64,000 nt of DNA from positions 12,240,734 through 12,304,733 of the forward strand of contig NC_089738.1 in the NCBI RefSeq assembly GCF_035083965.1, given 5' to 3'. The translations under genes and the position numbers were made by a program. Positions 11,701 to 24,900 of this stretch are shown here, one piece after another (within the stretch, counting starts at the first letter, position 1; each line of letters starts with the position of its first letter). Source of the stretch: Branchiostoma lanceolatum (taxonomy: Eukaryota; Chordata; Leptocardii; Amphioxiformes; Branchiostomatidae). Under the pieces are notes generated by a model, which did not search any database, was not told where the DNA came from, and saw only the letters and a list, made by a program, of their open reading frames with translations.

Positions 11701-14700
11701 GCTGTCCATGCGGAGTACCTGCAAGACCACAAGGATTATGGGTTTGACGTCAACGGCACCACCACCTTCTCATGGAAGTATGTACTCTTCTGTTTTAATT
11801 ATAGTCTGCGTACCAGCCTTTTTAGCTTAGTCTGTTCTCTTGATTTATAAAGTGTAAAACGAAGCCTGTTAAATTTAATTTAGCATAGTCTATTGATGGT
11901 ATGTGGCTGCATGGTACTGAATTCTCAAGTACAGTCTTGGAATTTTGCCTGAGCTGTTTCAACTTATATTAGTTATATTTGTAGCGACATATATGAACTA
12001 CAGTTCATCCTCTTTTTAGAGGGGACACAAGTTTTTAGTGGGTTTTTAGTGGGTTTTATCTGATAAAACCTTCTTGTAAATAACATGTTCAGACATTATG
12101 CTTATAGTGTTTTCAAAATGATGGACCAGGTGCACTACAGATAATCTCACATCATTAAAAGCTCTACTTTTCTTTCAGGACCATCAAAGACAAGAGAGAT
12201 GCCTATATCAAAAATCTGAATGGAATTTACAAGTCCAACCTTGACAAGGTATGTCCTATAGAGTGGCAAGGTGGTCTTGCAGTTTTGCTTGTTGACTTGC
12301 ATCTAAAGGTTGGCAGGCAGTGTTCCATTGCCAAGCAGGCCCCAATGTTGTTCCTTTTAGAAAGGTACTTAACATGTATTTCCTCACTCAACTTGTGTGA
12401 AAAGGAGTAACATTGCACGTATCGAAAAGTGTAGGGCCTCAGACCGTCCATTCCGGTTTGGGTGGATTAATCCTGACAGTCTTACACAGCTTGTGCTTAC
12501 TGTACAAAACTGGTGTGCTGCATCTAAAGGCAGTTTTATCATTTTGCAAAACAAACAAACAAAGATACCGGTTGCAAGGATGTGTGTTCTATATGACTCT
12601 ATTGTCTTGCATTGAATCCACCTGTTGACTCTATTATTCTTTTATTCCTTAGAGCCATGTAGAGGCTATAGTAGGGGATGCCAAGTTTGTCAGTGAGAGG
12701 TGTGTAGAGGTTGATGGGAACAAATACACGGCAGAACACATCCTCATCGCTACAGGAGGGCGTCCTGTCTTCCCAAACACTCCTGGTACGTATTACATTA
12801 TCTGTAAACTCATCTATTTTTTCAGGTACTTATTGTTGCGTTAGGAGGGGAAAGGAGTTTTTTTTCTGTTGACTTTGTGTTTGAGAATTCTGTAGCAAAA
12901 TACAGATCAGATGCATTGGAGAGTGTCATGAATTCTTGGTGGAGACTACTAAACCACCACAGACATTTCAAGATTTACAGTATTCAAATCTGGTCACTCT
13001 CGAATTTGACCCTAATGTAAAAGACACTGTCATCTCTTGTATGGGTACATGTTTGCAATAGAAAGCATTTTCAAGTCAAGCAAGGCAATCATTGATGGCA
13101 GACTTTGCCTCTTTACCCATACTGCTCTGTGACTGAAATAGCTATAGTCCCACAGGGATCTTGATCTTCTTGATCTTGATGTGGTACTGGGCAACACCCC
13201 TCTTGTTGGGGTAAAGCGAGGGAGAACTGGATACATCACATATTGGCTAATGTAACTGTAAGTCGTGTGGGAACACACACACAGACAATACCTCACTCTT
13301 TTGGGCTAAGTAACTAGACTGGTTACGAAGATGATTGTATTGATTCTTTTATCATCTTCATTCAGGTGTTGAGTATGGTATTTCTAGTGATGGATTCTTT
13401 GACCTAGAAGACCTTCCAAAGTAAGATGCCTTCATTTCTTAATTGTATTTGTGCTGTCCTAATATCGTAGGATGTAACTATTGTAGAATAATTCAATATG
13501 ATTCCTGGATGATGTGTACATGTACTATAGTAGTAGTCATTGATATAAATCCAATCAATATCTGATGATTTTCTGTTTCTGAATCTGTATAGCCGGTATA
13601 AATGCTCTTTGGCATAAACACATGAGCTTCGCAGGCACGTGGCACAGTAGAAGCTGGTTATATTACACTGAACAACCTGTCACACCTAATCTTTGCACAT
13701 CTAACTGGAAGCATTGTTTTATTGTTTTGCTAACCAGGAAGGCAGTAGTGGTTGGTGCAGGGTACATTGCTGTGGAGATGGCTGGAATTCTGAGGACACT
13801 TGGTTCAGATGTCTCACTACTGATCAGGAAAGACAAGGTAAGTAAAAAGAAATTGCTTATGATTATGAGACATGATGTATACTTGATGTATACATGATGT
13901 GTATGACAAGGATGAAGTTATATAACCCTCTTATTTTTCGCAGTTAGCCATCCTGCATATTATCATTCAGCATGAAAGCTCAGCTGTGTTGGTAGAGAAG
14001 ATAATAGTTATAAAGGCCTTGAACTTCATATTATCCTGCAGTTTTATGCAAAATAGCCTGGTGGCATACATGTTGTATGCAGATTTCATAATGCTGCATG
14101 ACCGTTATTCCCTCTAAACCTTTTGCGAAGACAATCAAAACTACAAATGTATGCCTGATGATACTGTACTTTCTGTTATATCATATATGAATGTAGGTGC
14201 TGCGTACGTTTGACAGTATGATCAGTTCAGAGCTGACAGAGGAGCTGCAGCACATCGGCATCAACCTTATGAAACAGACACAGGTATTACTTACCTTTTA
14301 CTTCAATTTTCACAGCAAGCTTTATGGTGTAGTACATGCTCGCCACCTAGCAGTTTGGATCAAAGCTGCAGGTGCAGTGTCTATGGATATCTGACCCATG
14401 TTGGAAAAATCTACAAAGACTTTGGAAATACAATACACAGAGGACATACAGTGATTTGGACTGCTAGTTGTTACATGTGTTGTAGTTTGAAGGCATTTTG
14501 CGGCCGATAACAATTCTTAACTATAGTTTGGGGATCTCTGTTAGAACCAGTAAAAGAATATATGCAGCTTTTTTTTGCCAGTTAAAACTGGATTGAAACG
14601 TACCACTATTCCTTTGCATTAAGAGAATTTCATGACACATAATGCGTTGTTTGTTTGTGATATTCGATAAGGTCTCTAAAGTGGAGAAGGCTGCAGACGG

Positions 14701-17118
14701 AAGATTGACTGTCTTCACCAACAATGGGGAGATCTCAGAAGTGGACACCTTGCTGTGGGCCATTGGCAGAGTACCCAACATAGAGATCGGGCTGGACACA
14801 GTGGTAAGTGCATCTACGTCGGGCTGCAGTTTTCGTGTGAACTGCTTGGTGGCATAAATGTACTGTATTAGCTGAATAAAAGAAACATGATCTTTGAAGC
14901 ATTGGCATGTTGCTCATATTAGTCATAATGTCCTTTGTGACATATGTACATTGCTTAACTAATTTACACAATTAGAGATATGAATCATAGCGCCCAAACA
15001 GCCAAAGGTATTTGTGTGGACTGTAGTGGTCTGTGCACTCTGCTACTATCTTTCTCAAATTCCATGGAACCGGCGACCCGGGTTCTTGCCCGTGTGACAT
15101 GACTGGAAAAGTGTCAAATTGTCCATTCAAATGGGGAGGTAAGGCCGGCAGCCCCATGTATGAGGGGGCTTATGGCAACAAATCTCTGCACATGAAAGAA
15201 CCCAGCACGTTTATCAAGAAGAGTAGGGGTGATGCTAAATACGCAAGCTGTAGAGAAGCTGAATTGCACCACTAGCTATCAAATGTCATGCTTTGTCCTT
15301 AGTCTGAGGTTGCCCACTTACTTTCTTATGCCTTTAAGTTTTAAGCTCACTGGGATTTACTTTCGCCATTGGGAGAAAAAAACTGTTTGCGATGGTTTAT
15401 ATTTTTCTGCTGTAGGGGGTGGAGCTTGATGCCCGTGGTAATATCAAAGTTGACGAGTACCAGAACACGTCAGCAAAGGGTATCTACGCCCTGGGGGACG
15501 TCTGCGGGAAGGCACTGCTCACTCCAGGTAATGTCATTACCTCTGCTTACGTTTACGAAGGCTAGACATCCAGGTAAGCAATTATATAAAGACAATTCGA
15601 ATTCTAAAAGTAAACAGGATTCAGAGACATTTCGAGTGACCTTCATCACTCTTCTTCAGCGTCAATAGAATGAGCTGGCAAGAACAAATCAATGCTTGTA
15701 CATCTAACTGGAAAAACCGGTTGAACACATCAAAGTCTCTAACTCGTAAGGTAACCTCTGCTTGTTTGTTTCTTTATTAGTTTTCATAAACAATAACATG
15801 CCAGTTTTTGTGCTACACCAGTCCGTACTGATGCCTTGATGTAGATATGAATTATAAATTGACTGAAACAGAGGTAAGAAAATTATGTTTTGTTAATCTG
15901 TCTATTTTTGTTTACATGACAGTTGCCATAGCAGCAGGGAGAAAGCTGGCCCATCGTGTGTTTAACAGCGAGGACACCAAACTGGACTACAGCAATATTC
16001 CCACAGTGGTCTTCTCCCACCCTCCTATTGGGACTGTTGGGCTCACAGAAGGTTGGGATATTTCCCAATATAGTATTTTTGCTATGTTACTTCTTCTTCT
16101 GTTCCAAACAAATAAGGTCTATGACTTGGACTTGGCTGTCACTGTGGTTACTGATATAGTAGTAGACACCCTGAGGTGTTTGATTACGTTATGTAGCAAG
16201 TGGCAGGACAGAGCTGGAGGGGCTGGTCAACTGATATATACACGTATGAATGTGTCTGAGTAAGAAAAAACAGAGCAGTAGTTTGTATGACTAGACCATG
16301 TGAAGGTAAACATCTATGCATTTGCTTGCTTGTTACATTTCTAGTTATGTTCTTCTTTTGCAGTTCTTCTTTTGTGTAGGAAAAAAGCCTGTGCTGTGTA
16401 GTGGTTTGATTCAATGTGTGATTTCAGAGGAAGCAGTAACAAAGTATGGGAAAGACAACATCAGGATGTACAGCGCACGTTTCACTCCCATGTACCATGC
16501 GGTCACTGAGAGGAAAACTAAGACTGTCATGAAGATGATCTGCCTTCTTCCTGAAGAGAAGGTAAAATACATGTACTCTACATGATGTTAATCTTTGTTC
16601 ATTCAATCATTTGTTTCTTCAGCCCTTTGTTCACTCATCGTAATTGCTTTGTGTATTTTTTGTGCCAGTATAAGTTTAGAATTGAGTTTTAAAGACTAGT
16701 AAACAACCTCACTGACAAACTCCGAAGGGGTTTACCCCCAATTCCAACCATGGTCTGGAGAAGGTCGGGAGGCCATGGTCGACTATGTGTGACAGGGGTG
16801 CAACTCCCAAACATGGTCTGGAGAAGGTCGGGAGGCCATGGTTGGCTATAATGCTTGATAGGGGCTTAACTCCCAACCATGGTCTGGAGAAGGTTGGGAG
16901 GCCATGGTCAATATGTGTGACAGGGGCTTTACCGTAAGATTCTTACCTAGAAATGTTTCTCACCCCAGATTGTAGGTATCCATATGATGGGGATCGGCTG
17001 TGATGAGATGTTACAGGGTTTCTCTGTGGCTGTGAAAATGGGCGCAACCAAGGCTGACTTCGACAGCACGGTCGCCATCCACCCGACATCTTCGGAAGAG
17101 CTCGTGACGATGCGCTGA
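8726..17118 (+). CDS. GSR: Glutathione reductase, 13 exons, complete
   Basis: FAD/NADPH flavoenzyme that reduces GSSG to GSH. Exons: 8726-8899, 11227-11253, 11686-11777, 12179-12248, 12653-12785, 13366-13420, 13738-13837, 14197-14283, 14672-14803, 15416-15527, 15923-16051, 16428-16561, 16969-17118. All junctions are GT-AG and phases agree. From ATG 8765 the product is 451 aa; an in-frame ATG at 8726 adds 13 residues. Visible: FAD motif IGGGSGG; redox disulfide GGTC|VNVGC split by intron 1; NADPH fold [10 protein letters not shown]; second FAD motif GIYALGDV; C-terminal catalytic [12 protein letters not shown], with no selenocysteine extension, so not thioredoxin reductase. The short leader [13 protein letters not shown] looks like a mitochondrial presequence. 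Exon 11's donor (GTTGGG) and exon 9's acceptor are weak but preserve frame. Confidence 0.96.
9290..9780. repeat. Dispersed repeat in intron 1 of glutathione reductase
   Basis: The stretch contains AGCATGTTTAGCCATACT near 9310 and GAAGATTTGACAGGAGAAGAAGG near 9710. Both recur in the second intronic repeat at 10700-11160. The middle is built of degenerate 40-50-bp segments of the type AATGGACxxTTCCA. Likely a decayed transposable element; class not determined. Confidence 0.5.
10690..11165. repeat. Dispersed repeat with hairpin end in intron 1
   Basis: Two internal copies of CAAATTTCAGGTCATT (near 10890 and 11042) show internal duplication. The right end forms a hairpin from GAGCCATACT and AGGTATGGCT near 11134-11153. 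Part of the sequence (GAAGATTTGACAGGAGAAGAA) is shared with 9290-9780. No coding capacity seen. Confidence 0.5.
13582..13718 (+). repeat. SINE-like dispersed repeat, copy 1
   Basis: Carries TCTGTATAGCCGGTATAA, then a GGCACGTGGCACAGTAGAAGC segment, then ACCTGTCACACCTAATCTTTGC. The same order of motifs recurs at 18880-19036 and 29408-29556, with a partial copy at 27760-27835. It sits immediately upstream of exon 7 of glutathione reductase. Confidence 0.6.
16734..16925 (+). repeat. Three tandem copies of a 63-bp repeat in the last glutathione reductase intron
   Basis: Each copy contains CCATGGTCTGGAGAAGGT followed by GGGAGGCCATGGT. A lone diverged copy is present at 54688-54750 inside the patched-domain gene, so the unit is dispersed as well as locally amplified. 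Confidence 0.8.
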
Positions 17119-17265
17119 CTAGCAAGTGCAAACACCGACGCTGCAGCAAGCTCAGAAGATGGTCATAGTAAACTGTGAACAGTGTGCCGCACTTTTATTT
17201 CGTTCATCTTTTTTGTTGTTGTTGTTATTTGTAGAATAATTCATGTAGGTTTAGTTTTCTAATCA

Positions 17266-17271
17266 AATAAA
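17266..17271 (+). terminator. Polyadenylation signal AATAAA of the glutathione reductase gene
   Basis: AATAAA lies 148 bp after the TGA stop codon, in an AT-rich 3' stretch that reads as a normal 3' UTR. Confidence 0.65.
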
Positions 17272-18879
17272 TGAACATTTACACATTAGTTATACAATAC
17301 AGAATATCAACTATTTTTAACTACTAATTACTGACTTGATATAAAGGCCTGGGAAAACATCCGTTTCTTTGTTATGGTCCTGAAACAAAAAAGGGATTCT
17401 CTAAATTGACTTTTTCTATTGCAATAGAAACGAAGACAATATTTTGGAAAACAATTCTGCATGTTCTCATCATTCGTATGTCAGATCGAAAATCCCATTA
17501 GGTCGTTAGGTCAACATTTTTTTTGGCTAGGGTCGATTGGGTAACCAGAAACACAATACTTCTTTTCCTAGGCCTTAAAAGGGTAGTGGGAAGTTCTGCA
17601 TAGGACTGTATTAAGCTTATTGGACCAAGGCTATATCCTTCCTACCTCAACAGCGATACCTACAACACGCTAGACCTGACATATGTCAACGAGTAAACAA
17701 TAACGAAAGCACGTTGACAACAAAATTACAATATATATTCGAAATGTCATCATCAAGGATGATTTCAGTAATGAATTTGGAATAGGTGTGCAATAACACG
17801 CTGGTTCTGCCTTCAAACCTTCTACCCCCAAAACCATGTTAAACATTTCTTGTGGTTTCTCTATCAAATAATTGCTTTAACACATTGTATCATTCCACAT
17901 GATGTAACAAAAATGAAATAGAATCTTTATATTGCAAAACAGATTATGTAATAGATGAAATATTGGTGAATGAAAAGTTCCAATGATTTATCATTGACTA
18001 TTGATATACAATAAATTAATGTAGATATATGTGTGTTGCAGGATCGTTAATGTTGTTACTTTCAGTATGTAGACTTCACCGAGTACTTAGTCCTTTGTGG
18101 TACTTCCTTCAGTTTTAGTTGTGTCTTGTGATGGAGGCCTGTGGGTCAAACATATTAAGCCACAGAGGAAGCGTTTATGTGCATTATCATTACCAGGAAG
18201 TGACCTAAATTTTCTACTTAATGGTTGTGTGATAAGCAACTTCATATGACCGTGTGAATAAACAGTCTTTTTGACATCACTGGATGTTTTACATGTCATG
18301 GATTTTTCCGTCAGCGTTCTATTATCCACAAACCCAGGCTTGTTGACTGCAGTCAAGCAAAACATCAATCAGCGCCGTAGATTAGTTCATTGTTATCGGT
18401 CATTAAAGCCCCAAGAGCACTTGGGTCACTATACCCCCGTCCCCAATTACCCAGCAGCAGGCTTACTCTGTAATGTGCTTATAACCCAGTAGTTAGTGAC
18501 CCTAGAATCTAGTAACAATATCAGACCTGTCTTTAGCTTTCCTGTTACAACCAGTGTTGATAAGTAGAAGACTTGTATTCTTCAGTGAGCTCAATTGGTT
18601 CATCTCTTTGAAAATGAAATTTTGTTCACTTGTTATCAGTCAATGAACCCACGCCATGTCTGACTGGCCTAGGGTCTTATCGGTCAAGTGTACTATACAG
18701 TCACTATGAATGTCCATCCACTCTGTTTTACGTGCTGCAGCTGTCGTCATTAACGGGTTATAGAAGACCGGATTAGCAGGTGAAGACAAGCTCTTAGGAC
18801 CCCAGTGGTAAGGGTCATCCAAGCACTTGAGCTACGTGCCAAAAAGCGCGTAATTCATGGTTCGTCCTTCGGATGTTCT

Positions 18880-19036
18880 GTATCAGTATAGCCGGCCACA
18901 TACAGGCACATGGTTTAACCAGTGACCATTCGGCCTAACACACCAACGTCTTAGCCACGCGATGAAACAGCAACTGGTCAGTTTACACTGAACATCTGTC
19001 ATCCTAACCTTTCTACATCTATATAGCTGCAAGCGT
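18880..19036 (+). repeat. SINE-like dispersed repeat, copy 2
   Basis: Motifs GTATCAGTATAGCCGG, CCTAACACACCAACG and CATCCTAACCTTTCTACATCT appear in the same order as in the copies at 13582 and 29408, with more divergence. Confidence 0.5.
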
Positions 19037-19393
19037 TGTAAAAGTCTATGTAACGGGGGTGCCCCTTCATGGCTGCAACGAGTTCCACTCTACGATAGTA
19101 TTTGGGGAAAACTAATTTTTAAACTTCGATCCCAAATTGTAACCTCAGGTACATGTACATCTAATTGAAGACATGGATACTTCTCGTTGTTTTATGGGCT
19201 GGTATCAGATACTTAGATAGTAGTTGGTATGTACGTCCACCAGTCTATCAGTGCATCCACTGTTTTTATTTTGGTGACACTAGCATCCCTGTCGTAGTTG
19301 TCCGTACAGAATCTGGCCACTTGTTCTGTGGCTTGCTTTAACATTTGGTACAAATAACGTTACATATGGTACACCTATATAACAATCGTTACG

Positions 19394-19452
<59 letters not shown>

Positions 19453-19517
19453 TCACACACACACACAAACACACACAAACACATACACACACAAACACAC
19501 ACACACACACACACACA
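19394..19517. repeat. CA/GT microsatellite
   Basis: An almost uninterrupted dinucleotide run of about 125 bp with occasional AT or AA interruptions. It produces a false His-Thr-rich open frame. Confidence 0.95.
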
Positions 19518-20363
19518 GATCGCAAAGAAACACAATGCTTTGGAACATGTGATTATAACGATCAAGGTGTATTATGCATTTTCTTCATTCATCAATATTT
19601 GCCCCACCTTCTCATTGGAGCTGAGCTGAGCAGAGAACGTTAACACTTAGATAATACAAGTCTTTACTATTTTCAAAACGAAGCCAGCTTACTGACATGG
19701 GATATGATTTAGAAATGTATCAAATGTAGTCTTTATCATATTTCTAGGTACTTAAATATGAGTTGCTTGCATCGCTTGCAAGCTTGTAGTGTTTTAGGTG
19801 ACGCTATTTTCATGATGTGTTTGAGAGAAATTATGTTTTGTCACCTTGTTTGTATTGCTTTACATGCACTATGCCACGTTATTTATTGAGTAAATATATC
19901 CTCATTTTCATGTTTATCTGTGGTGGTTTCTTAAGCATGCAAAATAGTCTGGTCGTAAATGAAAAGAATTGAGGGTAGTACGTAGGCAGCAGCATGGCAT
20001 ATATTTATAAATGATATACAATATAAATAAGGTTTTAAAATGCATCTGCTAGGCACTAAATTGTTTCAGTACAACATTCCAACACTGCTGCGCACAAAAA
20101 TCTTACTTACAGTCTCAAAGAGAACATGGGAAAAGGTTCTCCATTACTTCAGTCACCAGTCTTACGTGCTAGATCATAGTAGAGTTTCCCTAAATTTCTG
20201 TTCCTTTATCGCACTTTGTTTATGATACGTCCGCTCATCAAAAGATACATATCGCTGAGAGTAGTAAGGAGATCAGTGAAACAAGACTTAACCACAACGG
20301 TGAAGACTGAATAGATACACAAAGCCTGAATCAACCATTTACAACGTAAATCATCATGGCTGG

Positions 20364-20571
20364 ATTTAAACTAGTCTCTACCAGACTCCATTGGTCGTTG
20401 GAAACAACAGTAGAAATTGGCCAGATAGACAGATAACAGTTGCCCGAGGAGTTAGCCGGCCTCAGAGTACAGTGTGCGAACTAGGGATGCTGTACTCCCA
20501 GGCCAGCTAACTCCTCTGTTATTTGTCTATTTGGCCAATTCCTACGTACCATTTCAGTAGAGACTAAATTT
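20364..20571. mobile_element. Foldback MITE-like element with long inverted arms
   Basis: The left arm (AGTCTCTAC, then GAAATTGGCCAGATAGACA, AGGAGTTAGCCGGCCT, GAGTACAG) is mirrored as a reverse complement in the right arm ending GTAGAGACTAAATTT. The arms are about 80-100 bp and the loop is short. A half-copy of the left arm appears at 36280-36350. Non-coding; probably a non-autonomous DNA transposon. Confidence 0.75.
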
Positions 20572-20690
20572 GATTATATAAACAACGATGTGTGAAGAAA
20601 GATTTAGAAGTTTAGCCCTTCGTGGTCATCTATGATCTGCCCCTTTATCAGCAAAGATGGAGTATTGTACAAAATGTTCGCTTGATGTTT

Positions 20691-20696
20691 TTTATT
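20691..20696 (-). terminator. Polyadenylation signal (AATAAA on minus strand) of death-fold gene A
   Basis: TTTATT on the plus strand reads AATAAA on the minus strand, 74 bp past the stop codon of death-fold gene A. Confidence 0.55.
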
Positions 20697-20769
20697 TGCT
20701 TCAATGACCAAACACTATTTGTATGGAAATACGTTGACTTTGTGCAGTTTGTTGCGACCCGGGATCCTT

Positions 20770-21859
20770 CTAGCCCTTAGATACGCAATCGGCGTCCCCG
20801 TTAATGCCGTTCACGGTGCCGTTACCAATGGCGGCAGCTTCGGCGTTTGCTCTCTCCTCTTCCTCCTTCAGTCTGGCCTCAAAGGCTATTTTGGCCTTGA
20901 CGTCCTTTTTGATTTGATCCACGTCCATCTCAATGCCAAGCTTCTTCAACACCATGGGCTGTAGGAACTGGACGGAAAATGATAGTGGTAAAGATCTTCA
21001 TACAAACTTCGCATATTCCGCGTATTTTGTAAGACGTTCTCATTGAAATGTGTAAAATGCTGTTGCCAGTTTCTACGACTTGATATGAACCTAATTGCGG
21101 ACACCATCATTGCTTTCTTCATTTTTCCTCAATCACAATTATGCTTTATGAAAGAAAAGATCTGACATCTGAGTGATAAGTATTTTGATTGATGATTCGA
21201 AAGAAATTGTAGATCTAATTTTCTAACCTAAAATCGAAAGTTTGCACATTTGACTGAGTACAAGCCAGGATTGAAAAATAATGTAAATGAAATATATATT
21301 ACACATCATACATATCATTATATTGATTCGTCGATATGTAAATATTTTGTTTGATATCTATAAGTGTATAGTAATTACAAAACAGGTTGGATAGTGTCTT
21401 CGCATTTCTAAAGCAGCCTTATCCAAAACTTTTAATCACGTGTAGTTTGTGTTTTGACGTGCAAAGGTACGCAGTATTGAGTCAGCTTCAATACAATACG
21501 TTTTTTAACTGCTACTTGGTATCTGTAAGTTTAACTTACCCTTAATGTGTCGAACATCTGCGCGTTCCCCAGATACTCAATGATAATGTTGGCCCCCATC
21601 TGCGGCCCGTAACCGCTCATGATCATGTTGTACCGCCACAGCTCCAACACACGCCGAAGCTGCGGGATAGCATAGAGGAATCATTAGATACTCAATAGTT
21701 CAGTTCCTCAATATGGTTTCAGTGTTCGACACAAGCTGAAGTGCATTGTGCACACGTCTTCTTGTCACTCACTCACTCACTAACTCACTCACTCTCATTT
21801 ACTCACGCACTCACTCGCCCTCACTCACTCATCTACTCACGCACTCTCTCACTCACTCA

Positions 21860-21904
<45 letters not shown>

Positions 21905-24900
21905 TCACTCACACACTCACTCACTCACTCACTCACTCACTCCCATTCATACCCTTGTACTTCATATCATATGAAAGTTGTATCAACAGCAGACACTAGC
22001 TAGACACTAGATGACTTTAACATGAACCGATGTGCCTTAGACTAACGAGCAATGCTGTATTCAGGGCATAAGATAAATACTGCCACCATCAGGAGTTAAA
22101 CTATATATGAACATAATAGGAACGGAATGAGAAATTATCAAGGACAAGATATAGTTCTATCTGATTAATGTTTGGTTTGTTCCAATGTGTCACCTGTTCC
22201 TGCCGGTCCATCGTCTCTGTCCTGATGACACCGATGTCCACAGGTGTCAGACCCATCTCTATCGCCATCGGGTACCACGACCCTGTCAACAAAGTAGCAT
22301 ATACGAAATCGAGTTTTATATGTTTTGCAATGGTCCTACATCATCATCATCATCATCATCGTCATGCCAGAATGTCATCTAGTTTTCTATTATCTTTAAT
22401 TAATAACAGTCATGGCCAGGTGGGTTCTAGATATTCATAGATAGTTGTAGGGTTTATAAGTAATTTCATACTTTTGACAAATATTTACACATTACACACA
22501 ACATAAAGAGTTTGCTCTGGGGAGCTTTCGAGACGAGCACTCTGTCTCTTCTTCAACCCGGTATTACAGTCAGACCTCGTCTTGGAGTTCTCTGTCACGT
22601 GACCTGATGTCGATCATCACGTGACAAGAGACAGTAATTTCATGTTCACCTTTTTGGTTTTGCTTATTAGATTGATTAGAAACATTCTAGAATACGTATG
22701 CCACCACCTCCCACCCTAACTTATTTTGATTCAATCAACCTATTTTCATTTATCTACCTCTACTGCAACGACCATTTGTGCCACTGGACATCCATCATGA
22801 AAGTTTGGGGACCAATATCTGCTCCAACTGAAACTAAATGAATTAGTTTGAAATGGCCCTACAAGGAACCAAAATTTTCTCACACAAACACATTGCCACA
22901 TTTAGAAATGGTTTTGCCCTACACGGTCAATGCCTTTCTTCCTATTTAAAACTGTTTGCGGAGTAAATGCCTACATTGTCACACGTGTACTCTAATACTA
23001 CAGTTATCTTAAAGTTGGCTTCGCGACATTGCCAGACGGCATGTCGTATTTACTCGCGGTTAGCGCCTTGAAGGGGATGAACACATGCACTAGACTTTTT
23101 CATTTCAATTGGGTCATTGACTTTTGAAGTCAAGGTCTCTTAGAAGGTTGCAGAGAATTTAGAGAGGATATTCGTTATAGTTTGTATATATATGTAACAC
23201 AAAAGTGTGAATCTAGAGTCAGCATTTAGGCTACAGTGGTCACATGTCATAGTGGTCTTCATTGTTTTGTTTTCCTCTAACTTGCAATTAGCCTCAGGGA
23301 AAGAATTTGAAATAAACTTATAATCTTGAATTTCATATGTATTGTTTCTGTAGCCCCTACTTACTTGATAGTTTTGTGGTGGATTTACTAGATTGATCTA
23401 TAGATACGATGTTAAAATGGACTTGGCTGAATACTCCATTGTACTTTTTGCTTTTATTTCATCTTGACTACAGCTGAACATCTCCTTTGATATTGACACG
23501 TTGATTTGAATAGGGGGTACTAAATCATCAAATATAAACGCAGGACGCATGAAAAAATAAGTTAGAAAATTAAGTACATAATAGTGGATGGAAGACATAA
23601 TATACGAATCAAGAACACTGTCCAATACATGCAAAACTGTAAAAGTCGAACAAAACCTATATACCAAGTCATGGCATTGTCCATTAATGTCGTACTACAA
23701 CTAAAATGATTGCCAGTTCTTTACCACAAAGTGTCTAGACTGGGTCGTTTTTTTTCTCTCATCCTTATGCATATGGTTCTGTCAATGGCGCATCGCTCTC
23801 ATCACTTGGCTTAGAAACTATGTCAGGCATCCCAAAAATCCGACTCACCATTCTTGTTGCGCCGGAGGTAGTCACTTAAGCCGTCTGACATCACTTTCAT
23901 CTCTGATGATGAGACAACATATAGCTTGTTATAGGTTCGCATTTGATGTGTACCTATACTTGTGTTTGTAACCTTTTGTGTTTTTGTCATATTTGTCGTA
24001 GGTCGTCGCATAACATTCGTGCATCTCTCAGCCTTTTTAAACAGATCGTTACAGAACCTACTGCCGACAAAGATCTAAGTCATCCTTTTCCGTAGTAACA
24101 AGACAGCTGATTTTTTAGGACACATGCACGACTACCCCACAAATGTTCTTAGTTTGCAATCGTACAACGATCGTACGACGATTGTACAACGTATGCGACC
24201 AGGCCTTTATAATACTGTGTGCAAGATATGCAATGAAACAAACTGCATTGGTGGAATGTGGCCGAATTTTCACAGCTTATTTACAGACCCCAAAAGTAGA
24301 TAATGGTGGGTTCATCAGATCAAAGAGACAGACATCATTGAGATACGATCTAATGGCGATTGGGCGTGTCCGTGTCCGTTTGACATGTCAACCAACATGA
24401 TAGTTTCCAGCTCAACTTAGAGTTTGTTCAAAGTCAACATCACAAATCGATGCCAATAAACAGATAATCTCTTGTCGGATCCTCAACTTGTCACGAATGT
24501 TCTGTCTGGACTCAAACCTCCATAAATGTATTTCAGTCCTGTCACCATTCCGGATTTAACGTGGTGCAGCTGTCGCCATAAACGGCATGAATTATCGGAT
24601 TAACAAGCATAGACAAGACGTTGATTACAGCACAGCCATCCGGCGACATGAGGCACGCATAAGGCATATGCTGTGAAAATGTGTCCAGATTTTAAACGAG
24701 TGGAGCTCCAAACAACTACTTGGCATGGCACACAAAAAAAGAAAACTTGGAAAAACAGGCCTCATGATCCATGCAACATGCATGCTCTTTTAAAAACAGA
24801 CATCCAATGGCAATGTTACGTAACTTTTATTATCAATTATATCATATAAAAGGCATTTTAGATCATTTGAGAAATTTTCGCTCAATGGAGAAAGCAACGA

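Larger units (their letters stand above)
17275..20690. other. Intergenic region with repeats only
   Basis: Between the glutathione reductase 3' end and death-fold gene A I see no coding exon. It holds a SINE-like repeat (18880-19036), a CA microsatellite (19394-19517) and the foldback element at 20364-20571. Confidence 0.5.

Noticed and set aside
8726-17118. Thioredoxin reductase or thioredoxin-glutathione reductase
   Set aside because: The protein ends [12 protein letters not shown] with TGA directly after, with no GCUG tail, and no N-terminal glutaredoxin domain is present.
19280-19629. His/Thr- or Cys/Val-rich ORFs over microsatellites (also near 21741-22003 and 30751-31005)
   Set aside because: They are translations of CA, CTCA and GT runs.
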